Assembly (NCBI RefSeq): GCF_009193175.1
Contig: NZ_VUKE01000005.1
Coordinates: 1-64,000 of the forward strand
DNA from: Georgenia ruanii
GTDB taxonomy: Bacteria > Actinomycetota > Actinomycetes > Actinomycetales > Actinomycetaceae
Direction: 5' to 3'
Length of the DNA: 64,000 nt
A program made the translations under genes and the position numbers. The notes beneath the pieces are model-generated. The model was given only the letters and a program-made list of their open reading frames with translations. It ran no database searches and was not told the DNA's origin. Below, piece by piece: positions 53,195 through 62,590 of the stretch. The number at the start of each line of letters is the position of its first letter. Positions within the stretch are counted from its first letter, which is position 1.

Positions 53195-54997
53195 TCAGTG
53201 GCGTCCGGTCCACCGCCGGCGCAGCAGGTGCGCGGCCGCCTTCGGGCGCCGGTCGCGGGTGAACACGCCCTTCTTGTTGCCGTCCACCCGGACGATGCCG
53301 CGGGAGGTCTGGAAGTCCGCGAAGTTCCACACGTGCTCGCCCTGGAGGGCGTCGACCCGGTCGAAGACCCGGTGGTACATCTCCAGCAGCTCGCTCTGGT
53401 ACTCCTCGGACCACAGGGCGCCGGTGAGGTCGTGCAGGCCCGCGATGGTGTCGGCGCCGTACTCGGTCATGAGGACGGGCTTGCCGTGGGCCTCCCACAG
53501 CCGCAGCTCGGCCTCGAGGTCGGCCTCGGCGGCGGCGAGGTCGCCGGTGTTGGCGTACCAGCCGTGGTAGCGGTTGATCATGATGACGTCGGAGTACTTC
53601 GCCAGCCGGTCGACGTCGGCCTGGGAGTACATGACGTTGACGAAGCCGACGGGGCGGTGCCGGTCGAGCTCGCGGGCGAGGGCGAAGAGGGGCTTGAAGT
53701 ACTCCTCGGACTCCGGGGTGTGGGACTCCGGCTCGTTCGCGATGGACCACAGCACGACCGAGGGGTGGTTCTTGTCGCGGGCGACCAGCTCGCGGATGGC
53801 CTGCGCGTGCGCGGCCTGGGCCGCGGCGCCCACCGCGTCCTCGGAGAAGACCTTGTCGATCTTCGTGCCAAGGACGGCGGCGACGGAGGCGTTCATCCCC
53901 ACCGCGGCCGTCTCGTCGATGACGACGACGCCGTGGGCGTCGGCGTAGTCGAGGACCTCCTCGGCGTAGGGGTAGTGGGAGGTGCGGAAGGAGTTCGCAC
54001 CGATCCACCGGAGCAGCTCGAAGTCGTGGACCATCTCCGCGTCGTCGTGGCCCTTGCCCCGGGTGAGGTGGTCCTCGTGCATGCCGAAGCCGCGGAAGTA
54101 GAAGGGGCGGCCGTTGATGAGGAACTCGGTGCCGCGCACCTCCACGGTGCGCACGCCCACCTTCTGCAGGTAGCTGTCCACCACGGCCGCGTCGGCGCCG
54201 AGCACCTCGACGACGAGGTCGTACTGGTAGCCCTCGCCCGGCTGCCACAGGTGCACCCCGGGCACCTCGAGCACGCCGTCGGCGCCGGTGCCGCGGGCCA
54301 CCTCGGCGCCGTCGGCGTCCAGCAGCCGCACGCGCACCTGCGCGGCGCCGGCGTCCGGGCCGGCGACCTCGACGGCGTAGGTCACCATGCCGGTCACGTC
54401 GGCGGCCGTGGGGTCGCCGGTGGTGCCCGGGACGACCGTGACGTCGTGGACGCGGGTGCGGGGGGTGGCGTAGAGCCACACCGGCCGGTGCAGCCCGGCG
54501 TAGTTGAAGAAGTCGTGCATGTACTTCTGCCGCTTGCCGTGCGGGGTGTCCTCGACGATGCCGGGCGGGATGGTCGCCCAGGTGAGCCGGTTGTCCACCA
54601 CCGCGGTGACGCGGACGGGCTCGCCGGGCGCGACGAGGTCGGTCACGTCGGCCTCGAACGGGGTGTACCCGCCCTGGTGGGACATCACCTCGGTGTCCCC
54701 GACCCACACGGTGGCGCCGTGGGTGGCGGCGTCGAAGCGCAGGACCACCCGCTGCCCGGCCCACCCGCGCGGGACCCGCGCGGTGGTCTGGTACCAGACC
54801 TCGCCGACGTGGTCGTGCAGCTCGCGCCCGGGGACGATGTCGTTGTAGCTGGCCGGGACCGGCATGTCGATGGCGTCCGGCAGCGGGCCGGCGAACCACC
54901 GCGCGTCCCGCCCGGCGCCGTCGGCGTCGGCCCGGAACCTCCAGAGGCCGGTGAGCGACCGGCGTTCGCGGGTGGCGGTGTCCTGTGGGCGGAGCAT
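53195..54997 (-). CDS. uidA: Beta-glucuronidase (GH2)
   Basis: A 600-residue GH2 enzyme. The jelly-roll, immunoglobulin-like and TIM-barrel domains run in order. The acid/base is Glu422 in SIANEPE and the nucleophile Glu512 in LMTEYGAD. The N-x-K motif that holds the glucuronate carboxylate is present as Asn574 and Lys576 in VDGNKKGVF, which separates it from beta-galactosidases. HDFFNYAGLHRPVWLY is the conserved entry to domain 2. No signal peptide is seen, so hydrolysis is cytoplasmic. A symporter lies on either side. Confidence 0.96.
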   Translation of the reverse strand: MLRPQDTATRERRSLTGLWRFRADADGAGRDARWFAGPLPDAIDMPVPASYNDIVPGRELHDHVGEVWYQTTARVPRGWAGQRVVLRFDAATHGATVWVGDTEVMSHQGGYTPFEADVTDLVAPGEPVRVTAVVDNRLTWATIPPGIVEDTPHGKRQKYMHDFFNYAGLHRPVWLYATPRTRVHDVTVVPGTTGDPTAADVTGMVTYAVEVAGPDAGAAQVRVRLLDADGAEVARGTGADGVLEVPGVHLWQPGEGYQYDLVVEVLGADAAVVDSYLQKVGVRTVEVRGTEFLINGRPFYFRGFGMHEDHLTRGKGHDDAEMVHDFELLRWIGANSFRTSHYPYAEEVLDYADAHGVVVIDETAAVGMNASVAAVLGTKIDKVFSEDAVGAAAQAAHAQAIRELVARDKNHPSVVLWSIANEPESHTPESEEYFKPLFALARELDRHRPVGFVNVMYSQADVDRLAKYSDVIMINRYHGWYANTGDLAAAEADLEAELRLWEAHGKPVLMTEYGADTIAGLHDLTGALWSEEYQSELLEMYHRVFDRVDALQGEHVWNFADFQTSRGIVRVDGNKKGVFTRDRRPKAAAHLLRRRWTGRH

Positions 54998-55130
54998 GCG
55001 GGTTCCTCTCGTCTGGGTGCTCGAGCCTGGTGCGGCGCCTCGGCGGCGCGCCGCCCCGTCCGGCACGCGGTGCGCGGACGTGGGGCGGGCGACAGGGGCA
55101 GCGGGGCCGGTGCGGCCGGGGCGCGACGGT

Positions 55131-56570
55131 TCAGCCGGCGCCGGTGAGGGGCTCGCCCCCGTGGAGCTCGGCGTGGCGCCTGGCCCGGTTCTCGACGATA
55201 CCGTGCACGATCTCCTTGAACCGCTCCTCGGTGAGCGGGTAGCTGGCCATGATGAGCAGCGCCACGACGAACAGCACGGCCGGCACGACGGCGCCCGCCG
55301 TCTGCATCCCCGCGAGCACCTGCGGCGTCTGGGTCACGGGGTGGCCCGACGTCGAGGGCTGGAAGCCGACGAAGGCGAGGGAGTAGGAGGCGATGGCCGC
55401 GCCGACCGCCTGGCCGACCTTGCGGGTGAACGAGAAGGCCGCGTAGGTGGCGCCCTCGGTGCGCACGCCGGTCTGGTACTCGCCGTACTCGACCGTGTCG
55501 GCCTCCAGCGCCCACGTCATGGTGTTGAGCAGCGCCATGCCCAGCCCGATGAGGAACAGCCCGAGCAGGGCGATGGCGAGGCTGTTGCTCACCCAGAAGA
55601 CCAGGCCGCCGAGGACGGCGATGCCCGCGGCGATCATGAACCCGCGCTTCTTCCCCACGCGCCGCGTCACGGACGGGCCGAACGGGCCGACGTAGATCAC
55701 CGCGCCGGTGGTGATGATCGTCGCCACGGTCGCGATCCAGCCGGCGGTGCCGCTGACGTACTGCGAGAGCACGTCGTTGGCGAGGTAGATCGTCAGCGCC
55801 GAGACCACGTTCTGGCCGGTGAGGTAGAAGAACGAGGACAGGCACAGCCGCACCAGCGGGCCGTTCTTCCCCAGCGTGGCGAACGTCTCGCGCAGGCTGA
55901 CCCGCTCCACCTCCCGGAAGACCGTCTCCCGGGACGTGAAGAAGGTGGTGAGGAACATCGCCATGCCGACGACGAGGAACACCAGGGACACGACGATGAA
56001 CGTCAGGTGCAGGTTCGGGGCGGACTTGATCCGCGGGGCGAGGACGACGGCGAGGAGCAGGATCGTCGTGCCCGACCCCACCATCCGGGCGGCGGCGAGG
56101 CGGGAGCGGTCCACCGGGTTCTGGCTCATCGCGCCCGCGAGGGAGCCGTAGGGGATGTTGACGAGCGAGTACAGGACCCCGAGCAGGGCGTAGGTGGCGT
56201 ACGCCCAGGCGAGCTTGTAGCCGTAGGTGGAGAAGTTCGGCATCGAGAAAGCCAGCACGTTCGACGCCAGCAGCGGGAGGGAGAACCACAGGATGAAGGG
56301 GCGGAACTTGCCCCACCGGGTCATCGTCCGGTCCACCATCCGGCCGGCGAAGATGTCCGCGAAGGCGTCCCACACCTTCACCACGAGGAACACGGTCCCG
56401 GCGTCGGCGGGGTGGATGCCCTCGACGTTGGTGTAGTAGACGAGCAGGAAGAGCCCGGTCATCTGGAAGGCGATGTTGCAGCCGGCGTCGCCGGCGCCGT
56501 AGCCGACGATCGTCTTGGGCGGCAGGTGGGGAACCGCCGCGTTCTCCAGAGTGCTGGTCATGGTCGCCAT
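55131..56570 (-). CDS. GPH family glycoside/glucuronide symporter, copy 2
   Basis: A 479-residue twelve-helix symporter from an ATG at 56570 (MATMTSTLEN). It has the same GYGAGDAGCNIAFQMTG, DRTMTRWGKFRPF and WALEADTVEYGEYQTGVRTE motifs as copy 1. The C-terminal insertion STSGHPVTQTPQVLAG differs. It lies directly upstream of uidA on the same strand, 133 bases apart, so the two are probably one transcript. It is divergent from lacI, which should control it. Confidence 0.9.
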   Translation of the reverse strand: MATMTSTLENAAVPHLPPKTIVGYGAGDAGCNIAFQMTGLFLLVYYTNVEGIHPADAGTVFLVVKVWDAFADIFAGRMVDRTMTRWGKFRPFILWFSLPLLASNVLAFSMPNFSTYGYKLAWAYATYALLGVLYSLVNIPYGSLAGAMSQNPVDRSRLAAARMVGSGTTILLLAVVLAPRIKSAPNLHLTFIVVSLVFLVVGMAMFLTTFFTSRETVFREVERVSLRETFATLGKNGPLVRLCLSSFFYLTGQNVVSALTIYLANDVLSQYVSGTAGWIATVATIITTGAVIYVGPFGPSVTRRVGKKRGFMIAAGIAVLGGLVFWVSNSLAIALLGLFLIGLGMALLNTMTWALEADTVEYGEYQTGVRTEGATYAAFSFTRKVGQAVGAAIASYSLAFVGFQPSTSGHPVTQTPQVLAGMQTAGAVVPAVLFVVALLIMASYPLTEERFKEIVHGIVENRARRHAELHGGEPLTGAG

Positions 56571-56908
56571 GCGGTGCTCCCGTCAGCGGGTGGCCGGGAC
56601 CGGCACACCCGTGGCACCGCGGGGGCGTCGGCGACGGCCGCGAGACCGGTCGGCACCATTGACCCACCGGGCCCCGGGGAGGGCAATCGCACCCGCACCG
56701 GCGCCGCGGTGCGCGAAGATGTGGTGACCGTGCGGCCACGACCGGGCCCACCGCCGCCTGAGCGGCGCGATACCGGCGGCAGGACCACGGTCGCACCCGG
56801 CGTGTGCGATCGACGCGACACCGGGAGGAGCTCCTCCGGAGCAAGCGGTTGCCATATCTTGCCGTCAGGCACGTACCGTGGGTGCCAGGGACGAAGAGGG
56901 GCGGGCGC
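56571..56908. other. Divergent control region of symporter 2/uidA and lacI
   Basis: The 338 bases separate symporter 2 from lacI. They contain the operator-like GCAAGCGGTTGC at 56841-56852. No gene is supported. Confidence 0.6.
56841..56852. promoter_or_regulatory. Putative LacI-family operator
   Basis: GCAAGCGGTTGC is a perfect GCAA-N4-TTGC inverted repeat with the central CG typical of LacI/GalR operators. It lies 57 bases before the lacI start. Related sites precede uxaC and dctP. Confidence 0.65.
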
Positions 56909-58168
56909 ATGGCGCAGGACGACGACGGCGGCATGACCGGCGGCACCACGGCCGGTGGCGGCGCGACCGACCCCGCCGGCCCCCATCCGGAAGCGCGGAC
57001 CGGCCCCCACCCGGAAGCGCGGACCGGCCCTCACCCGGAAGCGCGGACCGGCCCTCACCCGGTGCCGGAGACCGGCGCTCACCCGGTGGCGGAGACCGGC
57101 CCCCACCCGGTGGCCCCGGAGCGGCCGCGGCGCAGGGGGGTGCCCACGATCTACGACGTCGCGCAGGCCGCCGGCGTGGCGCCGTCCACGGTCTCGCGGA
57201 CCTTCTCCCGGCCCGGCCGGGTGAACTCAGAGACCGCCGCCCGGATCCGGCAGGTCGCCGCCGAGCTCGGCTACCGCACCAATCCCATGGCGCGCGCCCT
57301 GTCGACGACGCACACGAGCCTGCTCGCCCTCGTCGTCCCGGACATCACCAACCCGGTGTTCTTCGAGATCATCAACGGCGTCCAGGACGAGGCCGCCGAG
57401 GCCGGCTACACCGTGGTGCTCGTGGACTCGCGCGAGTCGGACCGGCAGGAGCGCGAGGCCCTCGAGCGGGCGCTGCCCATCGTCGAGGGCATCGTCCTGG
57501 GCACCTCGCGCATGTCGGACGCCTCCATCCGGATGATCGCCAAGCAGCGGCCGATGGTGGCGATCAACCGGGCCGTCCGGGAGATCCCCTCGGTGGTGCC
57601 CGACAACTCCCGGGGGGTGCGCCGCGCGCTCGAGCACCTCGGCGAGCTCGGGCACGACCCGGTCACCTACCTCGCCGGCCCCGAGGCGTCGTGGGCGGAC
57701 GGGATGCGCTGGCGCGGGCTGCGCGAGGCCTCCCTCGAGCTGGCGGTGCACGTGCGCCGGCTCGGCCCGCTGGCCCCCACCGTGGCCGGCGGCGTGGCCG
57801 GGGCGAAGGCGTGGCTGCAGTCGCCCACCACCGGGGTGATCGGCTACAACGACCTCGTCGCCATCGGCTTCCTCCGCTACGTCACCTCCCGGGGCGTGCG
57901 GGTGCCCGAGGACGTCTCGGTGGTCGGCTACGACAACATCTTCGCCGCGGACCTCGTCACCCCGCCGCTGACGACCGTCGCGACGCCCCGGCGGGCGCTC
58001 GGCGCCGCCGCCGTGCGCAACCTGCTCGCCCAGATCAAGGGGGCCCACCCGCGCGGGGGGCCGCCCGTCATCGTGCCGGTCAAGCTCGTGGAGCGCCAGA
58101 GCACCGGCCCGGCCCCCGTGCGGGTGCCCGGTGCCGCGGCGTCGTCGTCCGGGCTGCCGGCGCGCTGA
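56909..58168 (+). CDS. LacI family transcriptional regulator with repetitive N-terminal extension
   Basis: A 419-residue regulator. The helix-turn-helix reads TIYDVAQAAGVAPSTVSRTF at about residue 80 and the hinge is GYRTNPMARAL. The periplasmic-binding-like domain follows (LLALVVPDITNPVFFEIING, GVIGYNDLVAIGFL, SVVGYDNIFAADL). The first 75 residues are unusual: a disordered tail with three GPHPEART copies and three degenerate ones. The ATG at 56909 is preceded by GAGGGG. Starting further in would still leave the repeats outside the DNA-binding domain. It probably controls the glucuronide genes. Confidence 0.92.
   Translation: MAQDDDGGMTGGTTAGGGATDPAGPHPEARTGPHPEARTGPHPEARTGPHPVPETGAHPVAETGPHPVAPERPRRRGVPTIYDVAQAAGVAPSTVSRTFSRPGRVNSETAARIRQVAAELGYRTNPMARALSTTHTSLLALVVPDITNPVFFEIINGVQDEAAEAGYTVVLVDSRESDRQEREALERALPIVEGIVLGTSRMSDASIRMIAKQRPMVAINRAVREIPSVVPDNSRGVRRALEHLGELGHDPVTYLAGPEASWADGMRWRGLREASLELAVHVRRLGPLAPTVAGGVAGAKAWLQSPTTGVIGYNDLVAIGFLRYVTSRGVRVPEDVSVVGYDNIFAADLVTPPLTTVATPRRALGAAAVRNLLAQIKGAHPRGGPPVIVPVKLVERQSTGPAPVRVPGAAASSSGLPAR
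56978..57121 (+). repeat. 24-bp tandem repeats in the lacI 5' region
   Basis: Six 24-bp units, the first three nearly identical and encoding GPHPEART, the rest diverged (GPHPVPET, GAHPVAET, GPHPVA). All are in frame, so copy number can change without breaking the gene. Confidence 0.85.
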
Positions 58169-58212
58169 CCGCCGTCGCCCCCGACCGCGGGGCGCCGACC
58201 AAGCAACTGGCG

Positions 58213-58224
58213 GCAACACGTTGG
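58213..58224. promoter_or_regulatory. Putative LacI-family operator before uxaC
   Basis: GCAACACGTTGG matches GCAA-N4-TTGC with one mismatch and lies 33 bases before the uxaC start, where a repressor would block transcription or elongation. Confidence 0.5.
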
Positions 58225-58256
58225 CGCGTGGTGGCCCCCGCCGGAACGATGGCGGC

Positions 58257-59684
58257 ATGACGACCTCTGACGACGACGTCCTCCACGTTCACCCGGACCG
58301 GCTGCTGCCCTCCGAGCCCGGCCTGCGCAAGATCGCGCGCGAGCTCTACGACTCGGTCAAGGACCTGCCGATCATCTCGCCGCACGGGCACGTGCCGGCC
58401 CAGTGGCTCGCCGACGACGTCCCGTTCGAGGACCCGACGTCGCTGCTCATCACGCCCGACCACTACGTCAACCGGCTGCTGCACGCCAACGGCGTCTCCC
58501 TCGCCGACCTCGGCGTCAACCAGGCGCACTTCACCGAGGAGCAGAAGCGCAACGCCTTCCGCCTGCTGTGCGCCAACTGGAAGGCCTACCGTGGCACGCC
58601 GGTGAAGTTCTGGTTCGAGTCCGAGCTCGCCGACATCTTCGGCATCACGCTCGCGCCCACCGAGGCCAACGCGGACGCCATCTACGACCAGATCGCCGCG
58701 GCCATCGCCACGCCGGCGTTCCGGCCCCGCGCGCTGTACAAGACCTTCGACATCGAGTTCATCGCCACCACCGACGACCCCACGGACGACCTGCGCTTCC
58801 ACGAGAAGCTCGCCGCCGACCCCGCCTGGGACGGCACGGTGGCCCCGACGTTCCGGCCGGACAAGTACCTCGAGCCGGCCACCCCGGCGTGGAACGGCCT
58901 GGTCGACCGGCTCGGCGAGGTCGCCGGCGTCGACACCGGCACCTACGCCGGCTGGGTGGCCGCCATGGAGAACCGCCGGGCGTTCTTCAAGGTCCACGGC
59001 GCCGTCTCCTCCGACCACTCCCACCGCGACCCGGGCGCCGTCAAGCTCGACGACGCCGAGGCCGAGCGGCTCTACGCCAAGGCCCGCGCCGGTGAGATCA
59101 CCCCGGCGGAGGGCGACGTGCTGCGCCGGGACTTCATGTTCCAGCAGGCCCGGATGGCCTCCGAGGACGGCCTCGTCATGACGCTGCACCCGGCCGTCTA
59201 CCGCAACCACGACACGGGCAGCTTCGAGCGGTACGGCGCCGACGTCGGCGGTGACATCCCCATGCGGGCCGAGTTCACGAACAACCTCCAGCCGATGCTG
59301 TCGGCGTTCGGCACCAACCCGAACTTCCAGCTCATCCTGTTCACCATCGACGAGACGGTGTACTCCCGCGAGCTGGCCCCGCTGGCCGGCTTCTACCCGT
59401 CGGTGTACGTCGGCGCGCCGTGGTGGTTCATCGACGAGCCGGACGCGATCCGCCGCTTCCGCCGGGCCGTCACCGGCTCCGGCGCGGGCTTCGGGCGCAC
59501 GTCGGGCTTCATCGACGACACCCGGGCGTTCCTCTCCATCCCGGCGCGCCACGACATGAGCCGCCGCCTCGACTCCGGATACCTCGCCGAGCTCGTCGGC
59601 GAGCACCGCCTGACCATGGACGAGGCACTCGACACCGCTCACGACCTCGTCGTCACCCAGCCCCGGAAGGCGTTCAAGCTGTGA
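58257..59684 (+). CDS. uxaC: Glucuronate isomerase
   Basis: A 475-residue amidohydrolase-superfamily isomerase that converts glucuronate to fructuronate. The metal motif is IISPHGHVPAQWL. LTIN-like core segments are KTFDIEFIATTDDPTDDL, HPAVYRNHD and FTNNLQPML. The length matches the family. The start is the ATG at 58257 (MTTSDDDVLHVHPDR). Its stop overlaps the uxuB-like start (GTGA). The substrate fits the product of UidA. Confidence 0.95.
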   Translation: MTTSDDDVLHVHPDRLLPSEPGLRKIARELYDSVKDLPIISPHGHVPAQWLADDVPFEDPTSLLITPDHYVNRLLHANGVSLADLGVNQAHFTEEQKRNAFRLLCANWKAYRGTPVKFWFESELADIFGITLAPTEANADAIYDQIAAAIATPAFRPRALYKTFDIEFIATTDDPTDDLRFHEKLAADPAWDGTVAPTFRPDKYLEPATPAWNGLVDRLGEVAGVDTGTYAGWVAAMENRRAFFKVHGAVSSDHSHRDPGAVKLDDAEAERLYAKARAGEITPAEGDVLRRDFMFQQARMASEDGLVMTLHPAVYRNHDTGSFERYGADVGGDIPMRAEFTNNLQPMLSAFGTNPNFQLILFTIDETVYSRELAPLAGFYPSVYVGAPWWFIDEPDAIRRFRRAVTGSGAGFGRTSGFIDDTRAFLSIPARHDMSRRLDSGYLAELVGEHRLTMDEALDTAHDLVVTQPRKAFKL

Positions 59685-61081
59685 CCACCGCCCTGCCCCG
59701 CCTCTCGCGGTCCGCCCACGGCCGCCCCGCCGCCCCCGTGCGCATCGTGCACCTGGGCATCGGCAACTTCACCCGGGCCCACCAGGCCTGGTACACCGAG
59801 CACGCCCCGGACGCGGGGGAGTGGGGGATCGCGGCCTTCACCGGGCGCCGCCCCGACACCGCCGAGGCCCTCGCCCCCCAGGACGGGCTCTACACCCTCA
59901 TCACCCGCCGGGCCGAGGGCGACGCCTTCGAGGTCATCAGCTCCCTGTCGGCCGTCCACGCGGCCGCCGAGACCGCGGCGTTCCTCGACTACCTGCGCGC
60001 CCCGACGACGGCGATCCTCACCACCACGGTGACCGAGGCCGGGTACATGCGCGGCGCCGACGGGCACCTGGCCGTGGACAACGCCGACGTCGCTGCCGAC
60101 ATCGCGGCCCTCCAGGCCGACCCGACGGCGACCACCCGCACCACGCCGGCCAAGGTGGTCGGGGGCTTCCTCGCCCGCCGCGCGGCCGGTGCCGGCGCGC
60201 TCACCGTGCTGCCGTGCGACAACCTGCCCGACAACGGCCCCTCCTTCCGCACCGTGGTGCAGGACCTCGCCGCGCGGGTGGACCCGACGCTGCAGGCCTG
60301 GATGGACGAGAACGTCGCCTGGGCCACCTCCATGGTCGACCGGATCACCCCGGCCACCACCGACGCCGAGCGCCAGGCGGTCGCCGACAGCGAGGGCTAC
60401 GAGGACGCCTCACCGGTGCCCACCGAGCCGTTCAGCGAGTGGGTCGTCGCCGGGGCGTTCCCCGCCGGGCGGCCCGCCTGGGACGCCGCGGGCGTCACCC
60501 TGGTGGACGACGTCCGCCCCTTCGAGCAGCGCAAGCTGTGGCTGCTCAACGGCTCGCACTCGCTCATGGCCTACGCCGCGACCATCCTCGGCCACGAGAC
60601 CGTGGCCGACGCCGTCGCCGACCCCACCGTGCGCGGCTGGGTCGAGGAGTGGTGGGACGTCGCCGGCCCGAACCTGCCGCTGAGCGCCGAGGAGGTCACG
60701 AGCTACCGCGCGGCCCTGCTCGACCGCTTCTCCAACCCGCGCGTGCGGCACCTGCTCGCCCAGATCGCCGCCGACGGCTCGCAGAAGATCCCCGTGCGGA
60801 TCCTGCCCGCGCTGCGCCTGGAGCGGCAGGCCGGCCGCCTGCCCGACGGCGCCGTCCGCCCGCTCGCCGCCTGGGTGCTGCACCTGCAGGGCCACGGCGC
60901 GCCCGTGAAGGACGCCCGCCAGGACGACGTCGTGGCCGCCGCGCAGGGCGACGTCGCCGCGGCCACCACCGCCCTGCTGCGGCTGCTCGCGCCGGACATG
61001 CTGCCCGACGACGAGCTGGTCGCCGCCGTCGTCGCCAAGGCCGAGGAGCTCCGCGCCCAGGAGGGTGCCGCCGGCCGCTGA
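59681..61081 (+). CDS. uxuB: Mannitol dehydrogenase family: fructuronate reductase / mannonate oxidoreductase
   Basis: A 466-residue polyol dehydrogenase. The GTG at 59681 overlaps the uxaC stop. The nucleotide-binding segment is VHLGIGNFTRAHQAWYTEH. Core motifs are LPCDNLPDNG, SMVDRITP and KLWLLNGSHSLMAY, which holds the catalytic Lys, Asn and His. Coupling to uxaC indicates the fructuronate-to-mannonate step. No mannonate dehydratase (uxuA) is in the window. Confidence 0.93.
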   Translation: MTTALPRLSRSAHGRPAAPVRIVHLGIGNFTRAHQAWYTEHAPDAGEWGIAAFTGRRPDTAEALAPQDGLYTLITRRAEGDAFEVISSLSAVHAAAETAAFLDYLRAPTTAILTTTVTEAGYMRGADGHLAVDNADVAADIAALQADPTATTRTTPAKVVGGFLARRAAGAGALTVLPCDNLPDNGPSFRTVVQDLAARVDPTLQAWMDENVAWATSMVDRITPATTDAERQAVADSEGYEDASPVPTEPFSEWVVAGAFPAGRPAWDAAGVTLVDDVRPFEQRKLWLLNGSHSLMAYAATILGHETVADAVADPTVRGWVEEWWDVAGPNLPLSAEEVTSYRAALLDRFSNPRVRHLLAQIAADGSQKIPVRILPALRLERQAGRLPDGAVRPLAAWVLHLQGHGAPVKDARQDDVVAAAQGDVAAATTALLRLLAPDMLPDDELVAAVVAKAEELRAQEGAAGR

Positions 61082-61098
61082 CGGCGCCCGCCCGCCCG

Positions 61099-61132
61099 AC
61101 GAGGCCCTTCCCGTGACCGGGGAGGGCCTCGT
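61099..61132 (+). terminator. Hairpin terminator after uxuB
   Basis: A 14-bp stem with one wobble pair (ACGAGGCCCTTCCC against GGGGAGGGCCTCGT) and a GTGACC loop begins 18 bases after the stop. Confidence 0.75.
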
Positions 61133-61169
61133 TCGTCGTGCCCGGTCACGGGCGCCGAGGCAAGGAGTG

Positions 61170-61181
61170 GCAACTGATTGC
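61170..61181. promoter_or_regulatory. Putative LacI-family operator before dctP
   Basis: GCAACTGATTGC is a GCAA-N4-TTGC inverted repeat like the one before lacI. It lies about 250 bases before the dctP start, so the promoter would be far upstream. Confidence 0.5.
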
Positions 61182-61433
61182 TGCTTGGGGACGGATTGTG
61201 ACTGAATCTGCGTGTCGTGCTTCACAACGGACGCCCGCCGTCCCCCCGATCCTCAGCGCCCACCCGGGCGGGCGGGCGCGCCCCGTGAAGCGATGCCCGA
61301 CCCTGAGCCGGGGCCGAATCGGCCGCAACGCCGCGAGTCGTGCCTGGTGCTCCGGGCGCCGTCCCGCGGCGGGCGACCGGCGCGGGCGACGCGGACCCCT
61401 ACCGCTCATCGCTGAGCAGAACAGGAACAACTC

Positions 61434-62465
61434 ATGAAGCGCAACAAGACCCTCTCGGTGATGGCCCTCGCCGGCGCGACGGCGCTGGTGCTGGCCGCGT
61501 GCGGCGGCGGGGCCGACGCGGAGGGCGAGGGCGGCGACGCGGCCGCGTCCGGCGGCAAGACCATGAAGCTGGCGCTCAACCAGACCGAGGAGCACCCCTC
61601 CTACATCGCGCTCGACCACTTCGGCGAGCGGCTCTCCGAGGCCACCGACGGCCGCTGGGGCATCGAGGTCTACCCCAACGAGACCCTCGGCGCCCAGCAG
61701 GAGGCCCTGCAGCTCGTCTCCTCCGGCAGCGTCGACATGGCCATCGTGTCCGGCACGCAGCTGGAGAACCTCAACGAGGACTTCCTGGTCTTCAACCTGC
61801 CGAAGGTCTTCGACAGCGTCGAGCACCAGATGAAGGTCGTCCAGGACCCCGAGATCACCGGCGACCTGTACAGCTCCCTCGAGGACAGCAACCACATCAC
61901 CGTCGTCGGCGGCTTCACCCAGGGGGCGCGCAGCGTCTACACCAAGGACGCCCCCGTGAAGACGCCCGCGGACCTCAAGGGCAAGAAGATGCGCGTGCAG
62001 GAGTCCGACCTGCACATCGCCATGGCCCAGGCCATGGGCGCCGCGGCCACCCCGATGGCCTACGGCGAGCTCTACACCGGCCTGCAGTCCGGGGTCGTCG
62101 ACGCCGCCGAGAACAACGAGGTCTCCTACTTCACCCAGAAGCACTACGAGGTGGCCCCCTACTTCTCTTACACCAACCACCTCGTCGGGCTCGACTACCT
62201 CGTCGTCAACAGCGACCTGCTCAACGAGATGTCGGAGGAGGACCGGGCCGCCTTCGACAAGGAGTGGACCGCCGCCTACGGGGAGCACACCCAGCTCTGG
62301 ACCGAGTCCACCGAGAAGGCCATCGCCGACGCCAAGGCCGGCGGCGCCCAGTTCAGCGAGGTCGACGCCGCCGCGTTCGACCAGGTGCTCACGCCGCTGG
62401 CGGACCAGTTCATCAAGACCGACGCCCAGCGCGCCCTCTACGACGCCGCCCGCGACGCGGCGTAG
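61434..62465 (+). CDS. dctP: TRAP transporter substrate-binding lipoprotein
   Basis: A 343-residue DctP-type binding protein. The signal ends in the lipobox LVLAACGGG. The domain shows KTMKLALNQTEEHPSY, the conserved KKMRVQESDLH with the carboxylate-binding Arg, and MAYGELYTGLQSGVVDAAENN. TRAP binders of this branch take up glucuronate, galacturonate or other sugar acids, which fits the locus. AGGAAC lies upstream of the ATG. It heads the operon dctP-dctQ-dctM. Confidence 0.93.
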   Translation: MKRNKTLSVMALAGATALVLAACGGGADAEGEGGDAAASGGKTMKLALNQTEEHPSYIALDHFGERLSEATDGRWGIEVYPNETLGAQQEALQLVSSGSVDMAIVSGTQLENLNEDFLVFNLPKVFDSVEHQMKVVQDPEITGDLYSSLEDSNHITVVGGFTQGARSVYTKDAPVKTPADLKGKKMRVQESDLHIAMAQAMGAAATPMAYGELYTGLQSGVVDAAENNEVSYFTQKHYEVAPYFSYTNHLVGLDYLVVNSDLLNEMSEEDRAAFDKEWTAAYGEHTQLWTESTEKAIADAKAGGAQFSEVDAAAFDQVLTPLADQFIKTDAQRALYDAARDAA

Positions 62466-62476
62466 CGAGCGGTTCA

Positions 62477-62518
62477 GGCGGGGAGGCGCACCGTGACATC
62501 CCGGTGCGCCTCCCCGCC
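62477..62518 (+). terminator. Strong hairpin between dctP and dctQ
   Basis: A 16-bp perfect stem, GGCGGGGAGGCGCACC and its complement, with a 10-base loop starts 11 bases after dctP. The permease genes continue downstream, so it may act as partial termination or stabilise the dctP mRNA 3' end. Confidence 0.75.
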
Positions 62519-62590
62519 GCCGCGTGCTCAGGAGGCACGTCATGGCATCAGTGAGCAGCGCGCACGCTGCACCCCACAGGGGAGGAAAGC

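Larger units (their letters stand above)
61082..61433. other. Intergenic control region before the TRAP operon
   Basis: About 350 bases hold the uxuB terminator, the operator-like site at 61170-61181 and a long untranslated leader before dctP. No gene is supported. Confidence 0.55.
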
